A DNA stretch of 64,000 nucleotides from Solen grandis (Eukaryota; Mollusca; Bivalvia; Adapedonta; Solenidae): positions 29,210,605-29,274,604 of the forward strand of contig CM037783.1 of assembly GCA_021229015.1 (NCBI GenBank), written 5' to 3'. Both the position numbers and the translations under genes were made by a program. Below, in pieces: positions 10,757-22,051 of the stretch. Positions within the stretch are counted from its first letter, which is position 1; every line of letters begins with the position of its first letter. The notes under the pieces were generated by a model that saw only the letters and a program-made list of their open reading frames with translations, was not told the DNA's origin and ran no database searches.

Positions 10757-11545
10757 CTGTGGCCCAACTGTTAAACTGCTATTACTTTTTCGGCGTAGCT
10801 ATATATAATTGATTTTGACCTAATTATTGAACCAATCAAATGTTGTATGCAAATGAAGCCAGAGTAAATGCAATGCTATTATTGGCTTGTATAATTTATT
10901 TTTAGGATATTTAGGATATTCCACCTAAAAATGGGAGATTCAGGTTATATATCTTTTTCTACTTGATATAGGTACATGAAAGGTAACATAGTAATGAGAA
11001 TTTAACACTTTCTTATCAATTTAGCAATGCTACTATGGCAGTCTGATTTATAACAGCTAAATAAGAAGCTGGCGTATGCCTATTTTTAGACCACAATTTC
11101 CCTCAAGTTGTTAAAGCGGACTGGCCTTCAGGGGAGGTAACTACTGCGAATGAGTTATACAGTTTATTGTGGGTAGCTGGAAACAATAATCGAATATACG
11201 CGATTTATGATCTTTCGGTGTCGTTTGGTTACATAAGAAATGCTTTTAATTTAAAAAAAAAACAGCAAGTGCCTAATATGTAATGGAAATTGGTAGATTA
11301 GCTTTTTTTAGTTTGTAAATTATATCCGCTTTGTTATATAGTCTCCACAATACCTCCCATAATCTTGGTATTTATTAACATTTTAGCTAACGTTTTAACT
11401 TTATAATAGTTTATATCTGTTTTACATGGTACAATTGACAATTATATAGATACCCTGAAAATCTTTTTTAAAGATATTTCTTGTTTTAATTACTACAGTG
11501 TTCAAAATCTAAAACTTACCACCGATCAATATACAGCTCTAATAA
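10757..11545. repeat. Extra ~0.8 kb block in the longest array unit
   Basis: This block (from ggcccaactgttaaactgct to the catctaaaacttaccaccga region) is a paralogue of 8980-9760 at the array edge and is absent from the other units. Similar short sequences flank it (near 10710-10755 and 11501-11545, both with gatcaata and agct), which suggests recombination between short repeats. Confidence 0.75.
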
Positions 11546-11665
11546 ATTTGATATATGTTCTTTCTTTTAATCAATGTCAATTTTCTTTTCTATAATTCCG
11601 CTTTTCTTTATAGAAGCTTTATAATGACAGCCATAACCTCAACAGTGAAAGCAAGTTTAATATAC

Positions 11666-11689
11666 CTGTGATTGTGCCCGATCCGGTAC
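11666..11689 (-). CDS. 24-nt micro-exon, type A copy 2
   Basis: Identical in sequence to type-A copy 1 with the same splice contexts. A 355-nt intron separates it from type-B copy 2. Confidence 0.7.
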
Positions 11690-12044
11690 CTTGAAAAGTC
11701 ATGTGGTATTTTACCTATTTGAAATTGCCTCTTAAAACAGTGTGGAATAAAGGCAGTATTTCTTAAGTTAAAGATACCTAAATACACGATTAAAACAAAA
11801 CACTTTGATAAAAGTTGCTATATTTAGCCCTATCCGATCGAAAAGACCTGAATATGTTTGATAATAAGAATTTAATATAAATTCACTGTTAAGTTAAAAA
11901 AATATGTATATTAATGTTTCCCTCGGAAAAGAAGTTATTCTGTTTTGCTCTGTGTGTGTGTGTGTGTTTTGTTATTTTTCCCCACATACTTATGACTCTC
12001 TAAAAAAACCATTACCGTCGACAGTGAAAGCAAGATTAGTATAC

Positions 12045-12068
12045 CTGTATGTGTGCCAGTTCCGGTAC
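12045..12068 (-). CDS. 24-nt micro-exon, type B copy 2
   Basis: Encodes TGTGTHT between gtcctcaag and gtatac. The intron to type-A copy 3 upstream in the transcript is 620 nt. Confidence 0.7.
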
Positions 12069-12688
12069 CTTGAGGACATAACATAATTTTTGTGATACTT
12101 TAAATTTTTTAACCTTACTTCGGACATGGATTAAAGTTGATATTTCTTTATAGGTTCACAGACGTAGATTGATAATCCAATTGAAGCAAAGCAAATACAA
12201 TTACACGGTTCAGGGAGACTGTATCGATTTTTTGTCTTAAGTCGCTACAACTGTGTTTCAATTCAGTCTAATGACCTGTACAGAACAAATGTCAATAAAA
12301 AGCATTCGTAAATTGTTAGCTTAAAAAATTATTAACTTACCGAAAAAAATATAAATAAAATTTTGGATTATTTCTTCTTACGTAGCGCGACGTAAATAGA
12401 GTAACATGCTAGGTTTAAGTTCAGGAACCACAAAGTTACCGAAAGATATCAATATTTTTGTGCTCCAACAGTTAACTGCTTTAAATATATTAGAGGAATT
12501 TTATTTAATTGCTGCAGTGTTCTAAAATTATCTGAAACTTACCACTGATCAATATAAAGCTTAAAGAATGTTGATATATGTTCTTTCTTTTTATCAATGT
12601 CAATTTTCTTTTCTATAATTCCGCTTTTCTTCATAGAAGCTTTATAATGACAGCCATAACCTCAACAGTGAAAGCAAGTTTAATATAC

Positions 12689-12712
12689 CTGTGATTGTGC
12701 CCGATCCGGTAC
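12689..12712 (-). CDS. 24-nt micro-exon, type A copy 3
   Basis: The exon is unchanged. The preceding acceptor context has one extra T (gactttttcaag). Confidence 0.7.
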
Positions 12713-13050
12713 CTTGAAAAAGTCATGTGGTATTTTACCTATTTGAAATTGCCTTCTTAAAACAGTGTGGAATAAAGGCAGTATTTATTAACTTAAAAAT
12801 ACAAAAATACACGATTAAAACAAAACACTTTGATTAAAGTTGTTATTTTTTGTCCTCTCCGATCAAATAGACCTGAAAAATATTTGGTATCCTAAGGTGT
12901 TTGATAATTAGAATTTAATATAAATTCACTGTTAAATTTAAAAATATTTTATGTATATTCTGTGTGTGTGTGTTTTGTTATTTTTCCCCATAGACTTATG
13001 ACTCTCTAAAAAAACCATTACCGTCGACAGTGAAAGCAAGATTAGTATAC

Positions 13051-13074
13051 CTGTATGTGTGCCAGTTCCGGTAC
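13051..13074 (-). CDS. 24-nt micro-exon, type B copy 3
   Basis: This unit is the short form. The intron to type-A copy 3 is 338 nt because the segment with ttccctcggaaaagaagtta is deleted. Confidence 0.7.
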
Positions 13075-13695
13075 CTTGAGGACATAACATAATCTTTGTG
13101 ATACTTTAAATTTTTTAACCTTACTTCGGACATGGATTAAAGTTGATATTTCTTTATAGGTTCACAGACGTAGATTGATAACCCAATTGAAGCAAAGCAA
13201 ATACAATTACACGGTTCAGGGAGACTGTATCGTTATTTTGTCTTAAGTCGCTACAACTGTGTTTAAATTCAGTCTAATGACCTGTACCGAACAAATGTCA
13301 ATAAAAAGCATTCGTAAAATATCAGCTTAAAAAATAATTAACTTACCGAAAAAAATATAAATAAAATTTTGGATTATTTCTTCTAACGTATCGCGACGTA
13401 AATAGAGTAACATGCTAGGTTTAAGTTCAGGAACCACAAAGTTACTGAAAGATATCAATATTTTTGTGTTCCAACAGTTAAACTGCTTTAAACATATTAG
13501 AGGAATTTTATTTAATTGCTGCAGTGTTCTAAAATTATCTGAAACTTACCACTGATCAATATAAAGCTTAAAGAATGTTGATATATGTTCTTTTTTTTAA
13601 TCAATGTCAATTTTCTTTTCTATAATTCCGCTTTTCTTTATAGAAGCTTTATAATGACAGCCATAACCTCAACAGTGAAAGCAAGTTTAATATAC

Positions 13696-13719
13696 CTGTG
13701 ATTGTGCCCGATCCGGTAC
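13696..13719 (-). CDS. 24-nt micro-exon, type A copy 4
   Basis: Encodes TGSGTIT. A 377-nt intron separates it from type-B copy 4 (long-form unit). Confidence 0.7.
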
Positions 13720-14096
13720 CTTGAAAAGTCATGTGGTATTTTACCTATTTGAAATTGCCTTCTTAAAACAGTGTGGAATAAAGGCAGTATTTATTAACTT
13801 AAAGATACAACAATACACGATTAAAACAAAACACTTTGATAAAAGTTGTTATTATTTTGTCCTCTCCGATCAAATAGACCTGAAAAATATTTGGTATCCT
13901 AGAGTGTTTGATATGAGAATTTAATATAAATTCACTGTTAAGTTTAAAAATATTTTATGTATACTCATGTTTCCCTCGGAAAAGAAGTTATTCTGTTTTT
14001 GCTCTGTGTGTGTGTGTGTTTTGTTATTTTTCCCCATAGACTTATGACTCTCTAAAAAAACCATTACCGTCGACAGTGAAAGCAAGATTAGTATAC

Positions 14097-14120
14097 CTGT
14101 ATGTGTGCCAGTTCCGGTAC
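14097..14120 (-). CDS. 24-nt micro-exon, type B copy 4
   Basis: Encodes TGTGTHT. A 71-codon open frame reads through it into both introns and recurs identically in two other units. That frame is not a gene. Confidence 0.7.
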
Positions 14121-14741
14121 CTTGAGGACATAACATAATCTTTGTGATACTTTAAATTTTTTAACCTTACTTCGGACATGGATTAAAGTTGATATTTCTT
14201 TATAGGTTCACAGACGTAGATTGATAATCCAATTGAAGCAAAGCAAAAACAATTACACGGTTCAGGGAGACTGTATCGTTATTTTGTCTTAAGTCGCTAC
14301 AACTGTGTTTCAATTCAGTCTAATGACCTGTACCGAACAAATGTCAATAAAAAGCATTCGTAAAATATCAGCTTAAAAAATAATTAACTTACCGAAAAAA
14401 ATATAAATAAAATCTTGGATCATTTCTTCTTACGTTGCGCGACGTAAATAGAGTAACATGCTAGGTTTAAGTTCAGGAACCACAAAAGTTACCGAAAGAT
14501 ATCAATATTTTTGTGCTCCAACAGTTAACTGCTTTAAATATATTAGAGGAGTTTTATTTAATTGCTGCAGTGTTCTAAAATTATCTGAAACTTACCACTG
14601 ATCAATATACAGCTCTAATAAATTTGATATATGTTCTTTCTTTTAATCAATGTCAATTTTCTTTTCTATAATTCCGCTTTTCTTTATAGAAGCTTTATAA
14701 TGACAGCCATAACCTTAACAGTGAAAGCAAGTTTAATATAC

Positions 14742-14765
14742 CTGTGATTGTGCCCGATCCGGTAC
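14742..14765 (-). CDS. 24-nt micro-exon, type A copy 5
   Basis: The exon is unchanged. The unit around it carries small differences (ccttaacagtg in place of cctcaacagtg). Confidence 0.7.
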
Positions 14766-15105
14766 CTTGAAAAGTCATGTGGTATTTTACCTATTTGAAA
14801 TTGCCTTCTTAAATTAGTGTGGAATAAAGGCAGTATTTATTAACTTAAAGATACAAAAATACACGATTAAAACAAAACACTTTGATAAAAGTTGCTATAT
14901 TTTGCCCTGTCCGATCAAATAGACCTGAAAAAAATTTGGTATCCTAAAGTGTTTGATAATTAGAATTTAATATAAATTCACTGTTAAATTTAAAAATATT
15001 TTATGTATATTCTGTGTGTGTGTGTATGTTTTTGTTTTTTCCCCATAGACTTATGACTCTCTAAAAAAACCATTACCGTCGACAGTGAAAGCAAGATTAG
15101 TATAC

Positions 15106-15129
15106 CTGTATGTGTGCCAGTTCCGGTAC
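15106..15129 (-). CDS. 24-nt micro-exon, type B copy 5
   Basis: Short-form unit (340-nt intron to type-A copy 5) with the same deletion as type-B copy 3. This gives a partial two-unit higher-order pattern. Confidence 0.7.
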
Positions 15130-15747
15130 CTTGAGGACATAACATAATCTTTGTGATACTTTAAATTTTTTAACCTTACTTCGGACATGGATTAAAGTTG
15201 ATATTTCTTTATAGGTTCACAGACGTAGATTGATAACCCAATTGAAGCAAAGCAAATACAATTACACGGTTCAGGGAGACTGTATCGTTATTTTGTCTTA
15301 AGTCGCTACAACTGTGTTTCAATTCAGTCTTATGACCTGTACAGAACAAATGTCAATAAAAAGCATTCGTAAATTGTTAGCTTAAAAAAATAATTAACTT
15401 ATCGAAAAGAAAATTAAAATTTTGGATTATTTCTTCTTACGTAGCGCGACGTAAATAGAGTATCATGCTAGGTTTAAGTTCAGGAACCACAAAGTTACCG
15501 AAAGATATCAATATTTTTGTGCTCCAACAGTTAACTGCTTTAAATATATTAGAGGAATTTTATTTAATTGCTGCAGTGTTCTAAAATTATCTGAAACTTA
15601 CCACTGATCAATATAAAGCTTAAAGAATGTTGATATATGTTCTTTTTTTTAATCAATGTCAATTTTCTTTTCTATAATTCCGCTTTTCTTTATAGAAGCT
15701 TTATAATGACAGCCATAACCTCAACAGTGAAAGCAAGTTTTATATAC

Positions 15748-15771
15748 CTGTGATTGTGCCCGATCCGGTAC
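15748..15771 (-). CDS. 24-nt micro-exon, type A copy 6
   Basis: Its donor context reads gtatataaaa, shared only with copy 7. This marks these two units as the youngest duplicates. Confidence 0.7.
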
Positions 15772-16148
15772 CTTGAAAAGTCATGTGGTATTTTACCTAT
15801 TTGAAATTGCCTTCTTAAATTAGTGTGGAATAAAGGCAGTATTTATTAACTTAAAGATACAAAAATACACGATTAAAACAAAACACTTTGATAAAAGTTG
15901 TTATTTTTTTGTCCTCTCCTATCAAATAGACCTGAAAAATATTTGGTATCCTAGAGTGTTTGATATTAGAATTTAATATAAATTCACTGTTAAGTTTAAA
16001 AATATTTTATGTATACTCATGTTTCCCTCGGAAAAGAAGTTATTCTGTTTTTGCTCTGTGTGTGTGTGTGTTTTGTTATTTTTCCCCATAGACTTATGAC
16101 TCTCTAAAAAAACCATTACCGTCGACAGTGAAAGCAAGATTAGTATAC

Positions 16149-16172
16149 CTGTATGTGTGCCAGTTCCGGTAC
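16149..16172 (-). CDS. 24-nt micro-exon, type B copy 6
   Basis: Long-form unit with a 377-nt intron to type-A copy 6. Flanks are almost identical to type-B copy 7 over about 1 kb. Confidence 0.7.
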
Positions 16173-16790
16173 CTTGAGGACATAACATAATCTTTGTGAT
16201 ACTTTAAATTTTTTAACCTTACTTCGGACATGGATTAAAGTTGATATTTCTTTATAGGTTCACAGACGTAGATTGATAATCCAATTGAAGCAAAGCAAAT
16301 ACAATTACACGGTTCAGGGAGACTGTATCGTTATTTTGTCTTAAGTCGCTACAACTGTGTTTCAATTCAGTCTTATGACCTGTACAGAACAAATGTCAAT
16401 AAAAAGCATTCGTAAATTGTTAGCTTAAAAAAATAATTAACTTATCGAAAAGAAAATTAAAATTTTGGATTATTTCTTCTTACGTAGCGCGACGTAAATA
16501 GAGTATCATGCTAGGTTTAAGTTCAGGAACCACAAAGTTACCGAAAGATATCAATATTTTTGTGCTCCAACAGTTAACTGCTTTAAATATATTAGAGGAA
16601 TTTTATTTAATTGCTGCAGTGTTCTAAAATTATCTGAAACTTACCACTGATCAATATAAAGCTTAAAGAATGTTGATATATGTTCTTTTTTTTAATCAAT
16701 GTCAATTTTCTTTTCTATAATTCCGCTTTTCTTTATAGAAGCTTTATAATGACAGCCATAACCTCAACAGTGAAAGCAAGTTTTATATAC

Positions 16791-16814
16791 CTGTGATTGT
16801 GCCCGATCCGGTAC
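16791..16814 (-). CDS. 24-nt micro-exon, type A copy 7
   Basis: First type-A exon in transcript order, 377 nt after type-B copy 7. Confidence 0.7.
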
Positions 16815-17191
16815 CTTGAAAAGTCATGTGGTATTTTACCTATTTGAAATTGCCTTTTTAAAACAGTGTGGAATAAAGGCAGTATTTATTAACTTAAAGA
16901 TACAAAAATACACGATTAAAACAAAACACTTTGATAAAAGTTGTTATTTTTTTGTCCTCTCCGATCAAATAGACCTGAAAAATATTTGGTATCCTAGAGT
17001 GTTTGATATTAGAATTTAATATAAATTCACTGTTAAGTTTAAAAATATTTTATGTATACTCATGTTTCCCTCGGAAAAGAAGTTATTCTGTTTTTGCTCT
17101 GTGTGTGTGTGTGTTTTGTTATTTTTCCCCATAGACTTATGACTCTCTAAAAAAACCATTACCGTCGACAGTGAAAGCAAGATTAGTATAC

Positions 17192-17215
17192 CTGTATGTG
17201 TGCCAGTTCCGGTAC
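17192..17215 (-). CDS. 24-nt micro-exon, type B copy 7
   Basis: First exon of the array in transcript order. A ~580-nt intron follows the 27-nt exon 17796-17822, and the phases match. Confidence 0.7.
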
Positions 17216-17795
17216 CTTGAGGACATAACATAATCTTTGTGATACTTTAAATTTTTTAACCTTACTTCGGACATGGATTAAAGTTGATATTTCTTTATAG
17301 GTTCACAGACGTAGATTGATAACCCAATTGAAGCAAAGCAAATACAATTACACGGTTCAGGGAGACTGTATCGTTATTTTGTCTTAAGTCGCTACAACTG
17401 TGTTTCAATCAAGTCTAATGACCTGTACAAAACAAATGTCAATAAAAAGCATTCGGAAAATGTTAGCTTAAAAAATATATAACTTATCGATAAAAAGGTT
17501 ATATATAAGAGCTTTCAGTAATGTGTCTAATGTGTTTCAAAGTCATAAGAATGAAATGCTAGGTTTAAGTTCAGGAGTCACAAAAGTTACTGAAAAATTA
17601 CGATAATTTTGTTTTCCACCATTGAAACGGCTATGACTCTATTAGCTGATTGTTTTATCTTTATAAATGTTATTAGTTTTGGCCCTGTCCTAATAAAAAA
17701 TGCTAAAAGGTATACGTTCAAACTGTCTGTACATCTTGAGTGTAGGAGAATTAGAATCCCGTTTACTTAATACATGACTTATTTAAGTTTCCTAC

Positions 17796-17822
17796 CTGTC
17801 ATGGTACCGCCAGTCCCGGTTC
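17796..17822 (-). CDS. 27-nt Thr/Gly micro-exon, most 5' visible
   Basis: It has acceptor cctctag and donor gtagga and encodes TGTGGTMT with shared Gly codons (2+24+1). No start codon, signal peptide or earlier exon of the gene is visible between it and the N gap, so the 5' part is missing from the window. Confidence 0.75.
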
Positions 17823-18032
17823 CTAGAGGAAAATTAAAAAAGAAATAAATTTACGTCGAGTATAAGGTATGCGCTCAAAATATATGTTATTCTTTAAGTT
17901 TAGAAGACTTGCTGTTGTTGTTTTGTGAGTGTTTGTGTGCGTGATTTAACTGATTTTTATTCATGGACATAATTATAACTACATTTGTGTCCTACAAAAC
18001 TGCAGTAAGCATCATTACTGTCGACATTCCCG

Positions 18033-18132
18033 NNNNNNNNNNNNNNNNNNNNNNNNNNNNNNNNNNNNNNNNNNNNNNNNNNNNNNNNNNNNNNNNNNNN
18101 NNNNNNNNNNNNNNNNNNNNNNNNNNNNNNNN
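18033..18132. other. Assembly gap (100 N)
   Basis: Exactly 100 N between 18033 and 18132, a conventional placeholder for a gap of unknown size. The ShKT gene on the left and the ELAC2-type gene on the right both lack their 5' ends on this side. Confidence 0.99.
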
Positions 18133-18216
18133 ATGAGGCAAAGTTTGGCCCAGTGTTGAGATATGTAACTGGATGTGGTATTATGGTGTGGAGGCAGCAG
18201 TGTATCTGATCTTAGT

Positions 18217-18402
18217 AAACATAGTCTCCAAATGATTGTAATACTGTTTGTGGGTTGAAAATCCAGCACACCTCTCATAAACATAGTCTCCAAATGATTG
18301 TAATACTGTTTGTGGGTTGAAAATCCAGCACACCTCTCATAAACATAGTCTCCAAATGATTGTAATACTGTTTGTGGTTGAAAATCCAGCACACCTACTC
18401 AT
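18217..18402. repeat. 62-bp tandem repeat, 3 copies
   Basis: The unit starts aaacatagtctccaaatgat and contains gtaatactgtttgtgg and ccagcacacc. The third copy lacks one G. The core resembles the tail of the SINE family seen at 35730 and 55538. Confidence 0.9.
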
Positions 18403-18679
18403 TACATTAACTGTATGTCATGTGTACACATACTGGCATAGATTTTTGTGTGAGGTCCCTCAGCGTATTATATTTTGAGTTATCACATTGCAACTGTAGT
18501 TGATAGTGTCATCATGAAGTTTAGATGTGCACAAGTTTTTAGATCATCAAGATTTGGTTTAAATGCTCTTGAATATATCTGTATTTTATTTCTGATAAAA
18601 AAAATCAGTAGAATACCTGAAGAAGACATTGGTGAAGGTGGAAAATGTTTGGTGAAGTAAAGAGGATCGTCTTTATTAA

Positions 18680-18912
18680 CCCTTTCCCTCATAGAGGAAA
18701 CCATGAAAAGACCTATGAGAACAACATAAAACCAGATCAGCCTGCGAGTAACTCGCAGGCTGATCAGGTTTATGTTGTTCGCTGCTCCTCAGTGGTCTGG
18801 AAATGAGGACTTTATATTTAAATTTGGTAAGGTTTTACTGTGGTTTTCTGCAGATCAGGCTTTATGTGGTACCTATTGAGTGCGTCAAACTGAGTCTATA
18901 TGAGGGAAAGGG
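18680..18912 (+). mobile_element. piggyBac-like MITE, copy 1
   Basis: Flanked by TTAA on both sides, with terminal inverted repeats CCCTTTCCCTCATA and TATGAGGGAAAGGG. Inside is a near-perfect hairpin of about 33-bp arms centred on gcgagtaactcgc. There is no coding capacity. TTAA target duplication with CCC/GGG ends is the signature of piggyBac-type elements. Confidence 0.9.
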
Positions 18913-18916
18913 TTAA

Positions 18917-19429
18917 CCAAAGTTGTTGTGTGGTCAACAGTAGATCATGATCATGGCACTTTCCTCCTTGAGAAAGTGTACATATATTGTAGAAGTATTT
19001 ATAATTTTGAGAGATAGGTTTAGTTAACTTTGCTATCAATTTTGCTCAATATGGGAATAAGAATGATGAGTTTGACAAGATTAAAATGTGTTTTTTTTGT
19101 TGTTTTTTTCACCATAATAAATTCAGAAACATTTGAGAGGTAAATGTCATCTTTGATGTTGCTCAGATAAAAACAAACATCATTTTATGGAACACAATAG
19201 CTGCCTTAACATGAACTGATGTATTTTATCTTCTTTGATGATTGCGGCCTGTATGATGCCCGCATTCCATTTCATACTGTTCACGATTAGTATATGATGA
19301 TCATCTATCATTATATTATGCTAACTTAGAATTACATGATGATTAATGTGATTACATGATTATCTTTTGGCATTTCATGATGACCATTTATACTTATTTC
19401 ATGACCAGCTTACATTCTATGATTCTATT
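18917..19429. other. No gene seen
   Basis: AT-rich sequence; around 19280-19420 there are loosely repeated atgatgatcat-type words. I searched here for upstream ELAC2 exons and found none. Confidence 0.4.
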
Positions 19430-19433
19430 TTAA

Positions 19434-19723
19434 CCCTTTCCCTCATAGAGGATACCATGAAAAGACCTATGCGAACAGCATAAAACCAGATCAGCCTGTG
19501 AGTAACTCACAGGCTGATCAGGTTTTATGCTGTTCGCTGCTCCTCAGTGGTCTGGAAATGAGGATTTTGTAATTAAATTTGGTAAGGTTTAACTGTGGTT
19601 TTCTGCAGATCAGGCTTTATGTGGTACCTATTGAGGGCGTCAAAATGAGTCTATATGAGGGAAAGGGTCAAAATGAGTCTATATGAGGGAAAGGGTCAAA
19701 ATGAGTCTATATGAGGGAAAGGG
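19434..19723 (+). mobile_element. piggyBac-like MITE, copy 2, with triplicated end
   Basis: TTAA flanks and both inverted ends are present. The right terminus, about 29 bp with gagtctatatgagggaaagg, is repeated three times in tandem, making this copy ~57 bp longer than copy 1. Confidence 0.9.
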
Positions 19724-20499
19724 TTAATATCATATGACGATATTTAATAGTATATGATTCATATTTGATGCTCGGTTACTAGAAATTGGATGATTGATTG
19801 TCCCTTTATCATGCCAATATAGAGTACACGATGCTATATTAAGTCTTTTCTAACATTGTGTTCATTTTTTGTAATAATATGGCCATTTGTTATTTTATTA
19901 TGCCTTTCGAAACTGATGTGATAGTTGAAGTAATTGCGTGTTTACAAATGGTTATTATACCCTGCTGAAACTAAATTTTCACTGCTCTCACATACCCTGG
20001 TGCTATTTTGCGATACGTTTTGTGCAAATTAAATTAAAAATTTTGTGTTATTATATGATGGTCTGTAGTTTCTGACTTTGAGTACCTGTTGAGAGAAAAG
20101 TCAGGACTGGGCATCACGCGGGATTTCCTATATACGCGCCATAAACCAAAAGGAACTGTAATATTTTTTGTCACTGCCTGATAATGATATTTCTTTTCTT
20201 TTTTTTGGTGATAAGACACCATTTAATAACTAATGTGATCCTGGTTTGTCAGATTGTGTTCCTCTATAAATATTTATCAAAAGCAACAGATATTCTGTTG
20301 TAAAGGTCCTTTTAAAGGTAAACTTTGCGATGTTGATCATGTTTGTTTTTTGTTTAAAGTCTCATCGACAGTATTTTGATCATTTGGGGACATTTGTCTA
20401 CAAGAGATGTAGTGCTGCTTCACTGCATAGAAGACATGTTGCATGAAGCAATACCCAATTTTTAGGACTTTAGTATTGTTGATAATACAAGCTACTTAA

Positions 20500-20718
20500 C
20501 CCTTTACTTCATGAATATTCATGTATAAATTTCATGATATTAATCAGCTGAACTTTAATGGTATATGAAACAGAGATTTTTCATTGATCTGAGACTATAG
20601 AATGTGAACTACAATATTATATAAGCAAACAGAGGAGACCCTGATCTCCATAGGAGCTGTCTATATGGGTCTGCTCAGTTTGCCAATGAGTCAAAATGAG
20701 TCTATATGAAGTAAAGGA
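20500..20718 (+). mobile_element. Diverged TTAA MITE, second subfamily
   Basis: It begins CCCTTTACTTCAT after TTAA and ends ATGAAGTAAAGG before TTAA. The internal sequence lacks the long hairpin but keeps gagtctatatga near the end. It is related to the copy at 57331-57511. Confidence 0.65.
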
Positions 20719-20722
20719 TTAA

Positions 20723-22051
20723 AACATGAACTATAAGTGTGTCTATGCATTCAAAAAATATATCTTGTATTCAGTTGAAATTTTGTCTCACCTTCAGTTT
20801 TGGTATCCATGAATCCAGCAAAGTATTCATATCGTTGATCGATAGAAGTGCAAATGATACTTCAGTACTTAGTTGTTTTTTATGTGTCAGGTCTTGTTGG
20901 GTTTTAATTATGCATCAGGCATATTGAAATGCACAAAGCTTTTTTTAAGTATGCATTGTTCTTTCAACAGGTATAAAATAGGTGGAAAGAACACATTATA
21001 TTGATATTGGACTCCTCAAAATGGCAAAGACAAATTCTATAAATGTAAAAGGACAGTATATAATGGTATTTGAACATCATATAACACTATCTGAACATCA
21101 TTTAATGATATTCGGACATCATAAAGAGACAAATGCACATTGCATAATGACAAGTTGACATGATGTAATGGAAATTAACACCACATCATAATTTGTTTCA
21201 TCATAACATGTCAAACTCTCATCGTAAAATATGTGTTTGCATATGTTAAGGCAGTTTTGGCGTTCCATAGCATTTTATCAGATATAATTTCAATTACATA
21301 TATCAATTTTTTTACCCAAAGCCATCATAAATATTAATGGCAATGAGTTCATGTAAATTGTATTCTCATTTTTTTTCCCCAGCTTTTGATTATAATAAAG
21401 ATATCTGCTGGATAAATCTCAAAGGTGTGATGCAGAGGAAAATGGAATTGAAATCCATTATTTTGCAGATGAAGAAATATGGGAAAATCTTGTTTTAAAA
21501 GACCTTGTAGAATATCTGTACTCATATGGTCATGTAAATATTTGCTAGGCATTGAAATTATGCAAATTGAACATTTTTTTTTTTATTATTTAGAAATAAG
21601 GGACAGTAAAAACATTCTCATAAAAATAAATAAATTTTGAACCGAATATTACATGGATTCATGATTTAAGACATTAAAATTATTACCGATACAATACATA
21701 GCAATAAAATGTATGATCACTGGAAAAAATGTTCAGAATACTCTTGTCATATAGTGAACTGTTTTTCCGAACAGAACATTATATACCAAGTGTAAAATTT
21801 GGCTTTAAGGAATTCCAGAGGGTTAAGCACTGATTTTTTTTTTTTTTTTTTTTTTTTTGTAAATTCTCATTTATTTTGTGAAGAATGTTCAAGGAAATCT
21901 CAAATTTTAAGATTCCTGTATTAAATACATGATTAAGAGTATATTTGCCAAATAGTGAGCGTCCATAGTTACATTTTAGTGTTTTGCTAAAATTTCAATA
22001 AAAAAATCAGTTTTAGTTAAAAAACAAACGTGTTGACATATACATTTTTAG
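20723..22051. other. No gene seen
   Basis: AT-rich sequence with a T-run of about 22 at 21835-21858. Words such as acatcataa recur at 21070-21200. No splice-bounded exon matching a known family was found. Confidence 0.4.

Larger units (their letters stand above)
8740..17640. repeat. ~1.0 kb tandem array carrying paired micro-exons
   Basis: Seven repeats of a unit carry, on the minus strand, one type-B and one type-A 24-nt exon. Landmark spacing between successive type-A exons is 1801, 1023, 1007, 1046, 1006 and 1043 bp. Landmarks in every unit are a (GT)n tract after gctctgtg, ttaccgtcgacagtgaaagc, ttcacagacgtagattgata and tcagggagactgtatcg. The leftmost complete unit is longer because of an extra ~0.8 kb block. 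Partial units form both edges (8740-9790, 17230-17640). Copies at 15000-17200 are nearly identical, so this is a recent amplification inside a gene. Confidence 0.9.

Noticed and set aside
13921..14136. 71-codon minus-strand frame repeated identically at 15973-16188 and 17016-17231
   Set aside because: It is a type-B micro-exon read through into its introns; identity comes from recent unit duplication and not from a separate gene family.
18015..18392. 125-codon minus-strand open frame
   Set aside because: It runs across the 100-N gap and a 62-bp tandem repeat; the frame is an artefact.
18940..18965. tagatcatgatcatggc considered as a metal-binding His/Asp exon of ELAC2
   Set aside because: No frame gives HxHxDH in the right context, and there are no suitable splice sites around it.
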